A DNA stretch of 64,000 nucleotides from CAWKAV01 sp963847735 (lineage in GTDB: Bacteria; Desulfobacterota; Desulfuromonadia; Desulfuromonadales; BM103): positions 62,001-126,000 of the forward strand of contig CAWKAV010000022.1 of NCBI GenBank assembly GCA_963847735.1, read 5' to 3'. The position numbers and the translations under genes were made by a program. The notes below the pieces were generated by a model. That model was not told where the DNA came from and did not search any database. It saw only the letters and a list, made by a program, of their open reading frames with translations. Shown one piece after another: positions 52,222-62,319 of the stretch. Within the stretch, counting starts at the first letter, position 1, and each line of letters begins with the position of its first letter.

Positions 52222-53422
52222 TCACAGGTTTCGACATCCTTCGGCAGTTCTGCCGCAGTTATACAATGGACTCATATCGCGAAGGCGCTGCACTGTCGCC
52301 GGCAGCACTTCCAGAACTTTATCCACTTCCTCAACTTTGGTTTCCGGCCCGAGACTGAAACGCGTACTCGAATGCGCCAGGGTCACCTCAACACACATCG
52401 CGCCCATAACGTGAGAGGGCTCCAGTGAACCGGAAGTGCAGGCAGAACCGGAGGAAGCGGCAATCCCGAACATGTCGAGATTGAGCAGCAGTGACTCCCC
52501 TTCGATATAGGCAAAACTGACGTTCAGGGTATTCGGCAGACGTTGCTCCCGGTCAGGAGTGCCATTCAGCTTGATATCTGGGACCTGGCTGACGATACCA
52601 TCTTCCAGACGGTCACGCAGGGCGCGGACCCGGCTGTAGTAGTCCTTCTGCTCGACAGCGGCCATCTCACAGGCCTTGCCAAGGCCGACAATCCCGGCAA
52701 CGTTCTGGGTTCCGGCCCGTCGGTTACGTTCCTGATGACCACCATGCATAAAAGTGGTCATACGGGTGCCACGACGAATATAAATTGCCCCGACACCCTT
52801 GGGAGCGCCGATTTTGTGTCCCGAGATGACCAGCAAGATCAACATTAGCTTTCTGGACATCAACCGGTATCTTGCCGACGGCTTGAACTGCATCGGTATG
52901 AAAGCGGATATTGTATTTTTTGGCAATCTTGCCGATCTCCTCGATCGGGTAAATATTACCGGTTTCGTTGTTGGCCCACATCACCGAGATCAGAACGGTC
53001 TTGTCAGTGATCGCCTTTTCAAGGTCAGCCAGTATCAAGCTGGCCGTCCTTGTCCACCGGCAGAAAAGTGACATCATAACCGTCCTTTTGCAGAGCCTGA
53101 CAGGTCTCCAGCACCGCCGGATGCTCCACAGCAGTGGTGATGATATGGTTGCCTTTTTCCTTGAGAGCGGACAGAGTGCCCTTGATCGCCATATTGTCGC
53201 CCTCGCTGCCACAGGAGATAAAGACGATCTCGGCCGGAGAGGCATTAATCAAGGGCAGCAACCTGCTGCCGGGCATTTTCAAGCGCCCCGGAGACCTGCC
53301 GACCGGCCCAGTGCACACTCGAGGGGTTGCCGAATTGCTCCTTATAAAATGGCAGCATGACCTCCAGTACTTCGGGTCTGCACCGGCGAGGTGGCGTTAT
53401 AATCCAGGTAAATCTGTTTCAC
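52222..53422 (-). pseudogene. iscS: cysteine desulfurase, several frameshifts
   Basis: From the GTG at 53422 (after GGAGG) the pieces assemble to IscS: YLDYNATSPV, NPSSVHWAGR, FISCGSEGDNMAIKG, VMWANNETGNIYPIEEIG, FHTDAVQAVGK, ISGHKIGAPKG (PLP lysine) and the active-site SSGSACTSG. Five joins are needed; all those I resolved are restored by deleting one base (for example GTGCaGACCC near 53390, CTtGCTGG near 52830). It supplies sulfur to IscU and MnmA. The lesions are probably sequencing errors. Confidence 0.82.
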
Positions 53423-53440
53423 CTTCAACCTCCAATAAAA

Positions 53441-53884
53441 TCAATTTTGAATTAAGAATTTTATTTGTGTCAGCTTGCGTTGGGCTTCTTCCGTGAGGTC
53501 GGCAAGGGTGATCGATGCCAGGAACTGCCGGATTCGCTCACCCAGACCGTGCCAGACATTGTGCGTCACACATTGCTCGTCACAAACACAGCCATTTTTC
53601 TGATCCATGCAGGAGACCGGCACCAGAGACTCCTCGACGCTGTCGATGATTTCGTCAACCTGGATTTCCCTGGCCGGACGGGCCAGCAGGTAACCACCCC
53701 CCGGGCCACGCACACTCTTGACAATTTTGCCACGGCGCAGTTTGACGAACAGCTGCTCAAGATATGTCAGGGAAATGCTTTCACGCAGGGAAATATCACG
53801 CAAGTTGACGGGTGCACCCTTAGAGTGCAGGTTCAGATTTACCATGGCACGCACTGCATACTGTGCTTTGGTGGACATCCGCAT
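53441..53884 (-). CDS. iscR: Rrf2-type Fe-S cluster regulator
   Basis: A 147-residue winged-helix protein with KAQYAVRAMVNLN, GPGGGYLLARPA and the Fe-S ligands as three cysteines (C-x5-C-x3-C: CMDQKNGCVCDEQC). It senses cluster status and regulates the isc operon. It starts about three bases after the end of cysE. The last residues KFLIQN are encoded by AT-rich heptamer units. Confidence 0.9.
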   Translation of the reverse strand: MRMSTKAQYAVRAMVNLNLHSKGAPVNLRDISLRESISLTYLEQLFVKLRRGKIVKSVRGPGGGYLLARPAREIQVDEIIDSVEESLVPVSCMDQKNGCVCDEQCVTHNVWHGLGERIRQFLASITLADLTEEAQRKLTQIKFLIQN

Positions 53885-53887
53885 GAC

Positions 53888-54670
53888 TTAGGCCTCGTTC
53901 TTCTCCGTTTTGCGGGTACGGACAACGGCAGTCGTCTTGCTTTTTGGCTTGGGGGCAACCGGTCTTCACCTGTTGCCTTTAACGAGCGCTTTTGGTGCAG
54001 CTGCGTCGCCGGACTTTGTCAAGTCTTGCCGTCAGGTCATCGACTTTCTTTTCCAGGGCACGAATCTGGTCAAAGAGGCAACTGATCGCCTTGGCTTCCG
54101 GATCGGGCATTTTGCCGTGCTCGAGGTCAGGCCGCTCTTCTTCAACCTTCGGCTCCTGCTGCATGACGACGCGTCCGGGGATGCCGACGACGGAAGAATT
54201 CGGCGGGACTTCTTTGACAACGACCGAGTTGGAGCCGATCTTTGCAGCCCTTGCCAACAGTAAATGGGCCGAGTACCTTGGCGCCGGAACCGATCACGAC
54301 GTTATCGCTCGATGGTCGGATGGCGCTTGACCTTGTCCCAGGTGACTCCACCGAGGGTGACGCCATGATAGATGGTGACATTGTCACCGATTTCAGCCGT
54401 CTCGCCGATGACCACGCCCATGCCGTGATCGATAAAGAATTTTTTACCGATCTTCGCCCCGGGATGAATTTCGATGCCGGTCAGAAAACGACCGAGATGA
54501 GAGGTAAAGCGCCCGAGGAAGTAGAGATCGTGTGTCCACAACCAGTGTGCTATCCGATAAAACCAGACGGCGTGCAGCCCCGGATAGCAGAAGATAATCT
54601 CCAGAACGCCGCGCGCGGCAGGGTCCCGATCGAATACTGAATAGATGTCTTCGCGAATGGTTTCAAACAC
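53888..54670 (-). pseudogene. cysE: serine O-acetyltransferase, several frameshifts
   Basis: From the GTG at 54670 (GGAGGG ahead): FETIREDIYSVF, left-handed beta-helix IHPGAKIGKKFFIDHGMGVVIGETAEIG (the short signature is DHGMGVVIGETAEIG), then VLGPFTVGKG, VVGIPGRVV and RPDLEHGKMPDPEA. Two clear joins are repaired by deleting one base (near 54305 and 54250). A lysine-rich tail read in another frame to 53888 would put the stop three bases from iscR. It makes O-acetylserine for cysteine, feeding the isc genes. Confidence 0.75.
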
Positions 54671-54795
54671 TTTGGTATACCCTCCAAGTCCCGTTTCTCT
54701 GTAGAAAATACCGGCACAACAGCTGCCGGCTCTCGAGCCTCTACTAAACGGATAGCATACCTGAGCTAAAACTGTCAATTACTTTTCAAGGGAAA

Positions 54796-56304
54796 TCAGA
54801 GGAATAGCTGGTAGGCTTGATTGTCTGACTCTTCAACATAGCGGTAACCGAGGTTGTCCAGAAAAGCTTGTAATTGTGTTTCCTGTCCCGGTGGGATTTC
54901 CAGACCGACCAGCACCCTGCCAAAGTCGCCACCCTGGGTACGATAGTGGAAAAGCGAGATATTCCAGTCGGCACCCATGGCGGTAAGGAATCGGGCCGTA
55001 GCGCCGGGACGCTCCGGAAACCAGAAACGAAACAGACGTTCTCCATGCGCAGTGCTGGAACGACCGCCGACCATGTAGCGCACATGGGTTTTTGCCAGAT
55101 CGTTGTCGGTCAAGTCGACATTTTCAAAGCCTTGCGTGGACAGCTGCTTCTGAAAAGCGTGTCGATGTTCATCGCCATTAATGCTGATACCGACAAAGAT
55201 ATAAGCGGATTCACGACCGGACAACCGGTAGTTGAATTCGGTAATATTTCTGTCGCCCACCACTTCACGACAAAAGCGAAACAGGGAGCCAGGCTTCTCG
55301 GGGATCGTGACGGCAAAAAGGGCTTCCTGCTTTTCACCACTCAGGGTGCGTTCGGCGACATAGCGCAGGCGATCAAAGTTCATATTGGCGCCGGAGTTGA
55401 TCGCGACCAGGGATTGACCTGTGACCTTGCGCTCACGAACATACTTCTTGAGCCCGGCCAGGGCAAGGGCACCGGCAGGTTCAACGATGGAGCGTGTGGC
55501 CTGGTAGACGCTTTTTATGGCACTGCAGATCTCATCGATATCCACCCGGATGATTTCATCGACATTCTGACGACAGAGATCAAAGGTAAGCTTGCCGACT
55601 TCGCGGACCGCAACTCCATCGGCAAAGATACCGACCGAATCGAGTTTGACCCGGCGACCGGCAGCCAGCGACTGGGTCATCGCATCGCTGTCGACCGGTT
55701 CAACGCCGATCACCCTGACTTCCGGGCAGAGTGATTTCAGAAAAACCGCCATTCCGGCCAGCAAACCACCACCACCGACCGGGATGAACACTGCGTCCAT
55801 TCTGCCGGCACTCTGCCGCAGCAGTTCATTGGCGACCGTGCCCTGCCCGGCAATCACCAGTTCGTCATCGAACGGAGGAATAAAGATCATGCCGGACTGG
55901 GCGACCAGGACAGCGCAATGCTCAGCGGCCTCGGAATAGTTGTCACCGAACAGGACGACATTGGCGCCAAAGGCCTTGACCGCGGCCACCTTGATATCGG
56001 GGGTCGTCACCGGCATGACGATGGTGGTTCGAATTTCCAGCTTATGTCCGGAAAAAGCCACGCCCTGGGCATGGTTCCCGGCCGAGGCGGTGATCACCCC
56101 GCAAGCCCTCTGTTCTTCTGTCAGGTTGGCAATCCGGTTGTAGGCACCACGAATTTTGAAAGAAAAAACCGGCTGTAGATCTTCGCGTTTGAGCAGCACG
56201 CGATTATTCAGCAACTTCGAGAGAAAGGCCGACTCTTCGAGCGGGGTCTCGATGGCTGCTTCGTAAACCTTGGAGGTGAGGATCTGTTTGAGAAGTTTTT
56301 GCAT
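54796..56304 (-). CDS. ilvA: biosynthetic threonine ammonia-lyase
   Basis: A 502-residue PLP enzyme. The lysine is in FSFKIRGAYN, the PLP phosphate loop is PVGGGGLLAG, and TASAGNHAQGVA is typical. Two C-terminal ACT-like domains (about 330-500) match the long, isoleucine-regulated form. First step of isoleucine synthesis. It is divergent from the fumarase gene, separated by 264 bases. Confidence 0.94.
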   Translation of the reverse strand: MQKLLKQILTSKVYEAAIETPLEESAFLSKLLNNRVLLKREDLQPVFSFKIRGAYNRIANLTEEQRACGVITASAGNHAQGVAFSGHKLEIRTTIVMPVTTPDIKVAAVKAFGANVVLFGDNYSEAAEHCAVLVAQSGMIFIPPFDDELVIAGQGTVANELLRQSAGRMDAVFIPVGGGGLLAGMAVFLKSLCPEVRVIGVEPVDSDAMTQSLAAGRRVKLDSVGIFADGVAVREVGKLTFDLCRQNVDEIIRVDIDEICSAIKSVYQATRSIVEPAGALALAGLKKYVRERKVTGQSLVAINSGANMNFDRLRYVAERTLSGEKQEALFAVTIPEKPGSLFRFCREVVGDRNITEFNYRLSGRESAYIFVGISINGDEHRHAFQKQLSTQGFENVDLTDNDLAKTHVRYMVGGRSSTAHGERLFRFWFPERPGATARFLTAMGADWNISLFHYRTQGGDFGRVLVGLEIPPGQETQLQAFLDNLGYRYVEESDNQAYQLFL

Positions 56305-56467
56305 TGTGATTCAATTCATGAGGCTGACGAAAGCGTTACGGATTCAGTTTGACGACTGAGAATAAGCGTAACGACTGATGATTTCAAGAAAAAGGATGAT
56401 CTTTCACTTCCTGTCACACTTCATCAAGCACATTTCGGCCAGAACAAACATTACCTACAGTTAATTA

Positions 56468-56496
56468 TCGACAACTGTATACAGTTTAGCTATACT
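56468..56496 (+). promoter_or_regulatory. fumarase promoter with palindrome in the spacer
   Basis: TCGACA (56468-56473) and TATACT (56491-56496) are 17 bases apart and match the -35/-10 consensus well. The spacer begins with the perfect palindrome ACTGTATACAGT (56474-56485). The geometry is that of a repressor site overlapping the promoter; GntR/FadR-type regulators often use TGTATACA cores. Confidence 0.6.
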
Positions 56497-56568
56497 GCAA
56501 AATCAGTTTCTATCGGGGTTATTCCTTCCCGGAGAAGATATTTCATGTCGTTCTAAAGGAGAGAAATC

Positions 56569-58192
56569 ATGCCGGAATTCACTTACCAGAACCCTTATCC
56601 CGTAGGCAAAGACGAGACCAAGTACTACAAGATCGAAGGCTCCGAAAAGTATGTCAGCGTCGACAACTTCGCCGGCAAGGACGTGCTGCGGGTCTGTCCC
56701 GAAGCCATAACCATCCTGACCAACACCGCCATGAAGGATGTCTCATTCCTGCTGCGCAAGGAACACAACGAGCAGGTTGCCAAGATCCTCACCGACCCGG
56801 AAGCCTCCCGCAATGACAAGGGTGTTGCCATGGCCTTTCTGCGCAACGCCATGGTCGCCGCCCAGTTCGAGCTGCCGACCTGCCAGGACACCGGCACCGC
56901 CACCGTGATCGCCAAGAAGGGCCAGCAGGTCTGGACCGGCGTCAACGATGCCGAATACATTTCCAAGGGCATCTTACAAGACCTACACCGAAGAGAACCT
57001 GCGCTACAGCCAGACCGTGGCCCTCGATATGTATACAGAAAATAATACCGGCACCAATCTGCCGGCCCAGATCGATCTCTATGCCACCGAGGGAGACGCC
57101 TACAAGTTCCTGTTCGTGGCCAAGGGCGGCGGTTCCGCCAACAAGTCGATGCTCTACCAGGAGACCAAGGCGCTGCTCACCCCCGAGAAGCTGTTCGATT
57201 ACCTGGTTGCCAAGATGAAAACCCTCGGCACCGCAGCCTGCCCGCCCTACCACCTCGCCTTCGTCATCGGCGGCACCTCGGCCGACGCCGTCATGAAGAC
57301 CGTCAAGCTGGCCACCGCCAAGGAACTCGACGGCCTGCCGACCAAAGGCAACGATCATGGCCAGGCGTTCCGCGACATCGAGATGGAAGAGAAACTGCAG
57401 AAGGCCGCTCAGGAGCTCGGCATCGGCGCCCAGTTCGGCGGCAAGTACTTCACCCACGACGTGCGGGTCATCCGTCTGCCCCGCCACGGCGCGTCCTGCC
57501 CCCTCGGGATGGCGGTCTCCTGTTCTGCCGATCGCAACATCAAGGCCAAGATCACCCGCGACGGCCTGTTCGTCGAAGAGATGGACCGTGACCCGGGCCG
57601 CCTGCTGCCGGAACAGTATCGCATGGCCAAGCATGAGCACGGCCACAAGATCAATCTCGATCAGCCGATGGAAGCCATCCTCGCCGAGCTGACCAAGCTC
57701 AAGGTCGGCGACGCCCTGCTGCTCAACGGCACCATCGTGGTCGGCCGCGACATCGCCCACGCCAAGTTCAAGGACATTCTCGATTCCGGCAAGCCGCTGC
57801 CCGATTACCTGAAGAAGCACCCGATCTACTACGCTGGTCCGGCCAAGACCCCTGCCGGTCGCCCCTCCGGTTCCTTCGGTCCGACCACAGCCGGCCGCAT
57901 GGACTCCTATGTCGGCCTGCTGCAGGAAAACGGCGGCTCGATGGTCATGATCGCCAAGGGCAACCGCTCGCAGCAGGTCACCGACGCCTGCAAGAAGTTC
58001 GGCGGTTTCTACCTTGGCTCGATCGGCGGCCCGGCGGCCCTGCTCGCCGACGAGAACATCAAGAAGGTCGAGTGCATCGACTTCCCCGAACTCGGCATGG
58101 AAGCGGTCTGGAAGATCGAAGTCGTGAACTTCCCGGCCTTCATCCTGGTCGACGACAAGGGCAACGACTTCTTCAAGCAACTCGGTCTTTGA
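56569..58192 (+). pseudogene. class I fumarate hydratase, one frameshift
   Basis: About 540 residues in two frames that join at 56974: ATCTTAC read as ATCTAC restores ISKGIYKTYTEENLRYSQ. Motifs: CQDTGTA, NTGTNLPAQIDLYA, KFLFVAKGGGSANK, FVIGGTSAD and the second-domain SCSADRNIKAK and GPTTAGRMDSYVG. This is the single-chain Fe-S fumarase/tartrate dehydratase form. It interconverts fumarate and malate in the TCA cycle, or acts in reverse in fumarate respiration. A single inserted T is likely a sequencing error. Confidence 0.85.
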
Positions 58193-58201
58193 AATCAAAG
58201 G

Positions 58202-58240
58202 CAGCAAAAAGCCCCGCAGTGATGCGGGGCTTTTTGCTGC
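58202..58240 (+). terminator. intrinsic terminator after fumarase
   Basis: AGCAAAAAGCCCCGCA, four-base loop and the exact complement, ending with CTTTTTGCT. The stem of about 16 bases has A- and T-runs on both sides, so it works in both directions and separates the fumarase gene from the convergent nucleotidyltransferase gene. Confidence 0.85.
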
Positions 58241-58247
58241 GCGGAGC

Positions 58248-58310
58248 GCATTACGAGGTACGAGAAAAGATTCTAACCATTCCCCGGGTCCCGCGTGCCG
58301 CGATTCCCGG
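58248..58310. repeat. heptamer mosaic element after fumarase
   Basis: Left units GTACGAG and related, right units GTCCCGC and GTGCCGC, in 7-bp register around AAGATTCTAACC. The right arm encodes the last residues (NRGTRDPGNG) of the nucleotidyltransferase. Confidence 0.6.
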
Positions 58311-59445
58311 CCACTAATGGCCGAATGACCCATTTCCAAACCATCCTCAAGGGCCGCCCCACCAGGTAAACCACAAAACACCGGTCACCCCATGACCAGG
58401 CCCGCCAGTCATCCAGCCGCGGCCAGAGCAGCCAGCGCCAGCTCAACCGCAATCGATCTCGCCAGCGTTCCCGAACCATCAGATGGTAACGAAACTCTTC
58501 CAGAAAATGTCTCTTGCCAGAACCTGACGCGAGGCTGCGCTGCCAGACCAGGGCAGCCAGGACATGGAGTTGCCGATTCCCGTCAATTTTCTGCCTGAAC
58601 AGAACAGGAATTTTAAATCGGCCAAGCTTCTCAACCAGCAGCAAACCGAGGCAGACCATGCGCAGGCAACCGCAGGACTCTGCCAGCGTCATCACCTTCT
58701 GCCAGTCAATTCTGTCCGCGGAGCTGAGCAGGCGGTCAATATCAACGACCCACTTCAGCTTCTCCCAGATATGCTTGCCACCATGCGCCGACAGCATCAC
58801 AAGCTGTTCCTCGATTTCAAACCACCCAGCAGGAGAATCCGCCAGGTGGCGGTCCAGCTGCAGAGCGTACAACGGGTTGAACATGCGCCAGTGCAGCTCC
58901 ACCAGCCAGTCTCGCTCCAGGTGGACCAGGGAGAGCTGATTCTCGATTTTTGCGAGGCTCTGCCAGCGCTCCTGTTTCAGCGCAAAATCGAGCCTGTAGC
59001 CGGCCTTTTCCAGGCACCTGATCGCCGGCAGGACATCGTCCGCGCGCAGATAAAGGTCGAGATCCGAGAAGACCCGCAGCGCGACATCAGCATAAGCCTG
59101 AACGGCCAGCGATGGCCCGCGCAAGGGAGTGCAACAGACAGCATTCTCTTTCAACAGGACAAGCAGGCGGTCGAGCTCCCGCTGCAGGCTCAGGTTACGC
59201 AGCGTATTGGCAGCATGCATCCCCTGGTAGCATGCATAATCATCGTTCGGCACCAGCTCTCGGTACGGTTTTAACCCCTGGTAAAGCTGGGGCAGGACCT
59301 GGTGGTGGAGAGTCAGACGATGGAGTTCGGCCCAGTCGATGCCGGCAGACAATCGCTCCCGCACTGCGCTGACGAGCGGCTCCTGACACATGAGCAGGAC
59401 CAGAAGGTCTCTGGCCGGATGTTCGCCGAGATTATCGGTCTTCAC
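58273..59445 (-). CDS. nucleotidyltransferase family protein (NTP_transf_5 type)
   Basis: A 390-residue protein with a GTG start overlapping the ABC transporter stop. Signature region: RVFSDLDLYLRADDVLPAIRCLEKAGY (only SDLDLYLRADD quoted as the metal-binding motif) plus LHWRMFNPL. Proteins of this type occur in RiPP clusters, including lasso-peptide clusters with HprK-like kinases, where they may add nucleotides to a modified tail. Function here is inference. The C-terminal 10 residues come from a repeat. Confidence 0.75.
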   Translation of the reverse strand: MKTDNLGEHPARDLLVLLMCQEPLVSAVRERLSAGIDWAELHRLTLHHQVLPQLYQGLKPYRELVPNDDYACYQGMHAANTLRNLSLQRELDRLLVLLKENAVCCTPLRGPSLAVQAYADVALRVFSDLDLYLRADDVLPAIRCLEKAGYRLDFALKQERWQSLAKIENQLSLVHLERDWLVELHWRMFNPLYALQLDRHLADSPAGWFEIEEQLVMLSAHGGKHIWEKLKWVVDIDRLLSSADRIDWQKVMTLAESCGCLRMVCLGLLLVEKLGRFKIPVLFRQKIDGNRQLHVLAALVWQRSLASGSGKRHFLEEFRYHLMVRERWRDRLRLSWRWLLWPRLDDWRAWSWGDRCFVVYLVGRPLRMVWKWVIRPLVAGNRGTRDPGNG

Positions 59446-61253
59446 AGCTGGTAATGTTCCGACTGTGTCTGGTAGAAATGACGGTACTGTCCGTCACGGC
59501 TCATCAATTCAGCATGTGTGCCCTGGTCGAGGATCCTGCCGTTGTCAAGGACATAGATGCGGTCGGCCAACTGAACAGTTGATAGCCGATGGCTGATGAT
59601 CAGGGCGCTGCGCTGACCAATGACCTGGCGGAACGACTTGATCATTGCTGCTTCCGCCAACGGATCAAGAGAGCTGCTCGGTTCGTCGAGGATCAGCAAT
59701 TGTGCCTGCCGGAACCAGGCGCGGGCCAGCGCCAAGCGCTGCCACTCGCCGATGCTCAATTCCTGACCGGACTGAAAGTGGGTGCCCAACTGCGTGTTCA
59801 GTCCGTCACCGAACTGGCTGATGACCTGGTCAGCACCGGATCTCCGCGCCGCATTGAGGAGGTTTTCAGGCTCCGCTTGCTGTTCAATATCACCCAGCCA
59901 GATATTCTCGCCAAAGGTCATATCGAAGCGGGCAAAATCCTGGCAGACCACGCTCACCTGCCGCCGCCACGCCTGCACCTGGAAAGTGCGAAGATCATTG
60001 CCTTCCCAGCTGAGGCTACCCGTTTGCGGGTCGTAGAGACGACAGATCAGTTTCGCCAGGGTCGTCTTGCCTGCGCCGTTGACCCCGACCAGGGCAACCA
60101 CCTCACCGGGCCGGATCTCCAGATCGATACCGCGCAAGGACGGTTCATTGCGACTCGGATAGGTGAAATGCAGGTTGCGGCAGACCAGCCCCAGCTCTGC
60201 GTGTACGGAAGCCAGGTTCTGCCCGTCAGCTTTTTCCACCGTGGATGGCAAGTCGAGAAAGTCGTAGAAGTGTTTGAGAAACAGGTTGTCTTCATAAAGC
60301 CAGGCCAGACCCTGGAGAATACTTTGCAGGGCGGTCAGGGCTCGCTGGTATCCCTGGAAGTACATGACGATCACGCCGAGTGTCATACTCCCCTGGATGG
60401 CGTGGAACGCCATGACGGCGAGCGTCCCGTAAAGGACAACGGTGACCCCGGCCTGGGTGATCATCTCACCGCGCGTACGCATCACTCCAAGCGTGAGGCG
60501 TCCCTGGCGCAGCTGCTGCCGCAAGCGGCTGAAGCGCGAAGCAAACATCTGCCCGATACCAAGCAAACGGACATCTCGAGCGTTTGCCGCCCCCGTAATC
60601 AACCAGTGGTAATACTGGGACTTTCGATCCACCTCAGCATGATCGACTTCATATCTGAAACGCAGACGGGCATGGATCATGCGCATCAGACCGGCCGGCA
60701 GCGCCGCCAGCAGCAGAACCAGACCGACAGCCCAGTGGGACACGATCAGCAGGCCGACGATACCGACCAACATCAGACCACTTTGCAGGGTCTGTTTTAA
60801 GCCGTTGACGATCCTGACCGGCCGATGCAGCGATTCCAGCTGCGCCTGGTGCAGCGTGTCATGAAACGCCGGGTCTTCATAATAACCAAGGTCCACGGCG
60901 ATCGACTGGGCGTGGATGACATCGGCAACATGGTCGGTCACAGCCATACCCTGTGCATCCGCTGCATATGCTCCCCAGGCGTTGATGAGAGCCGTTAGCA
61001 TCGCCACCAGGCCAGCCAATCCGATCCAGAGGGCGACGGAGGCGAAGCCGGTGCCAGGGTTATTGACCGCAATAGCCAGGGAGTCGACCACCTGCTTGAG
61101 CAGGATCAGGGCGAGCACCGGCAGGATGCCCTGCACGATCAACAGGCACAGGTTGACCAGGGTCCAGCCAGGAGCAGCGGTCCAGACAAGCCGTAAGGCC
61201 CGGTGCAAGCGTAATGCAGCAGACAGGCGTTGTTTGATATCAGGTTGGATCAT
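59442..61253 (-). CDS. ABC transporter, fused membrane and ATPase domains
   Basis: A 603-residue exporter from the ATG at 61253 (a TTG at 61259 is possible). Six helices in the first 320 residues; ATPase with GVNGAGKTTLAKLI (Walker A), LSIGEWQRLALAR (signature) and LLILDEPSSSLD (Walker B). There is no C39 peptidase domain, so leader removal must come from elsewhere. It likely exports the peptide made by this locus. Confidence 0.88.
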   Translation of the reverse strand: MIQPDIKQRLSAALRLHRALRLVWTAAPGWTLVNLCLLIVQGILPVLALILLKQVVDSLAIAVNNPGTGFASVALWIGLAGLVAMLTALINAWGAYAADAQGMAVTDHVADVIHAQSIAVDLGYYEDPAFHDTLHQAQLESLHRPVRIVNGLKQTLQSGLMLVGIVGLLIVSHWAVGLVLLLAALPAGLMRMIHARLRFRYEVDHAEVDRKSQYYHWLITGAANARDVRLLGIGQMFASRFSRLRQQLRQGRLTLGVMRTRGEMITQAGVTVVLYGTLAVMAFHAIQGSMTLGVIVMYFQGYQRALTALQSILQGLAWLYEDNLFLKHFYDFLDLPSTVEKADGQNLASVHAELGLVCRNLHFTYPSRNEPSLRGIDLEIRPGEVVALVGVNGAGKTTLAKLICRLYDPQTGSLSWEGNDLRTFQVQAWRRQVSVVCQDFARFDMTFGENIWLGDIEQQAEPENLLNAARRSGADQVISQFGDGLNTQLGTHFQSGQELSIGEWQRLALARAWFRQAQLLILDEPSSSLDPLAEAAMIKSFRQVIGQRSALIISHRLSTVQLADRIYVLDNGRILDQGTHAELMSRDGQYRHFYQTQSEHYQL

Positions 61254-61383
61254 AATCAAGACTTTGAGACAGTTTTCCAGTGCTTACCAATTTTTGTCTT
61301 GTTTTGGCTCTATTGGAAATTCCAGGCATCGCGTCGACGAAGGTTTGGCAACCGTCAGATATTTAACATATAATGCTTACATT

Positions 61384-62319
61384 ATGAATGGATTGGTAGC
61401 AGAAAAAACACAACCTGTGACACGGAAACTGGCTCTCGGCCCGCTTGCATATCACCTGATGGCCCACGATGTCTGGGGAGAACAAGTGATTGCCGGCCTC
61501 AATGCCCACCTGGATTCACCGGCAGCGAAGAAAGGCTTACCTGACCGGGTCATCCACCTCTGTTCTTTGCCACAGGGCCCTGACAACTGCAGTGAAGAGC
61601 GTTCTCTGCCGGAGCACCTTGCCTCAAGGCTCCCGGACAACGAAATGGACGGGACATGGACCTACCGCCGGGACATGGCCAATAGCGTCTGGTTCTCTGC
61701 CGAATCCAGACATTGTTTCTGGACAGCTGGAATCGACCCTCAACTGGGCAGTTTCCGCTATCACCTGCCATGGACTCTGCTACTGCACGACATGGTACGG
61801 CATGGCGGAGGATTGATCCATGGTGGTCTGGCCGAGCATCATGGAAGCGGGTTACTGCTACTGGCCCCGCCGGACGGCGGCAAAACCACGACGCTGGCAA
61901 GTGCACCGGCGCCCTGGCGGGTTTTGAGCGACGATGCCGCCCTGGTCTGGCCGCTGGATAAGGAGTCCTGGCAGGCCAGCCCGCTGCCATCATGGGGGAT
62001 GCTGAACCAGACCACTTCGGGCCCAACCGCAAGCCTGCGACGCCTGAACATGCCGGTCCCGGTCCGGGTCATGGTTCGTCTTTACCAAGCCAGTGATCTC
62101 GAACTGACGTTCCTGCCAACGCTTTCCGCAATGCCCCTGATCTACCGGGCCCTCTGTGAATACCCGGCTGCCTTCCTAGCTGAAACCGGATTCCGGCCAC
62201 ACTTCTTTCATACCGCTGCCACCCTGGCAAAGCGGATCCCCTGCTGGCGCCTCGACCTGCCGCTGCACGCAGACGTCTGGCCGCGGCTTGCAGACCTCCT
62301 CAGGCAGCCACGAACATGA
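61384..62319 (+). CDS. HprK-like kinase protein (ScmC-like)
   Basis: A 311-residue protein from the ATG at 61384. A P-loop-like APPDGGKTTTLA (about residue 160) and LSDDAALVWP resemble HPr kinase. The N-terminal half has no clear family match. HprK-like proteins appear in RiPP clusters; in paeninodin-type lasso peptides they phosphorylate the peptide tail. It overlaps the peptidase gene by four bases (ATGA). Confidence 0.7.
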   Translation: MNGLVAEKTQPVTRKLALGPLAYHLMAHDVWGEQVIAGLNAHLDSPAAKKGLPDRVIHLCSLPQGPDNCSEERSLPEHLASRLPDNEMDGTWTYRRDMANSVWFSAESRHCFWTAGIDPQLGSFRYHLPWTLLLHDMVRHGGGLIHGGLAEHHGSGLLLLAPPDGGKTTTLASAPAPWRVLSDDAALVWPLDKESWQASPLPSWGMLNQTTSGPTASLRRLNMPVPVRVMVRLYQASDLELTFLPTLSAMPLIYRALCEYPAAFLAETGFRPHFFHTAATLAKRIPCWRLDLPLHADVWPRLADLLRQPRT

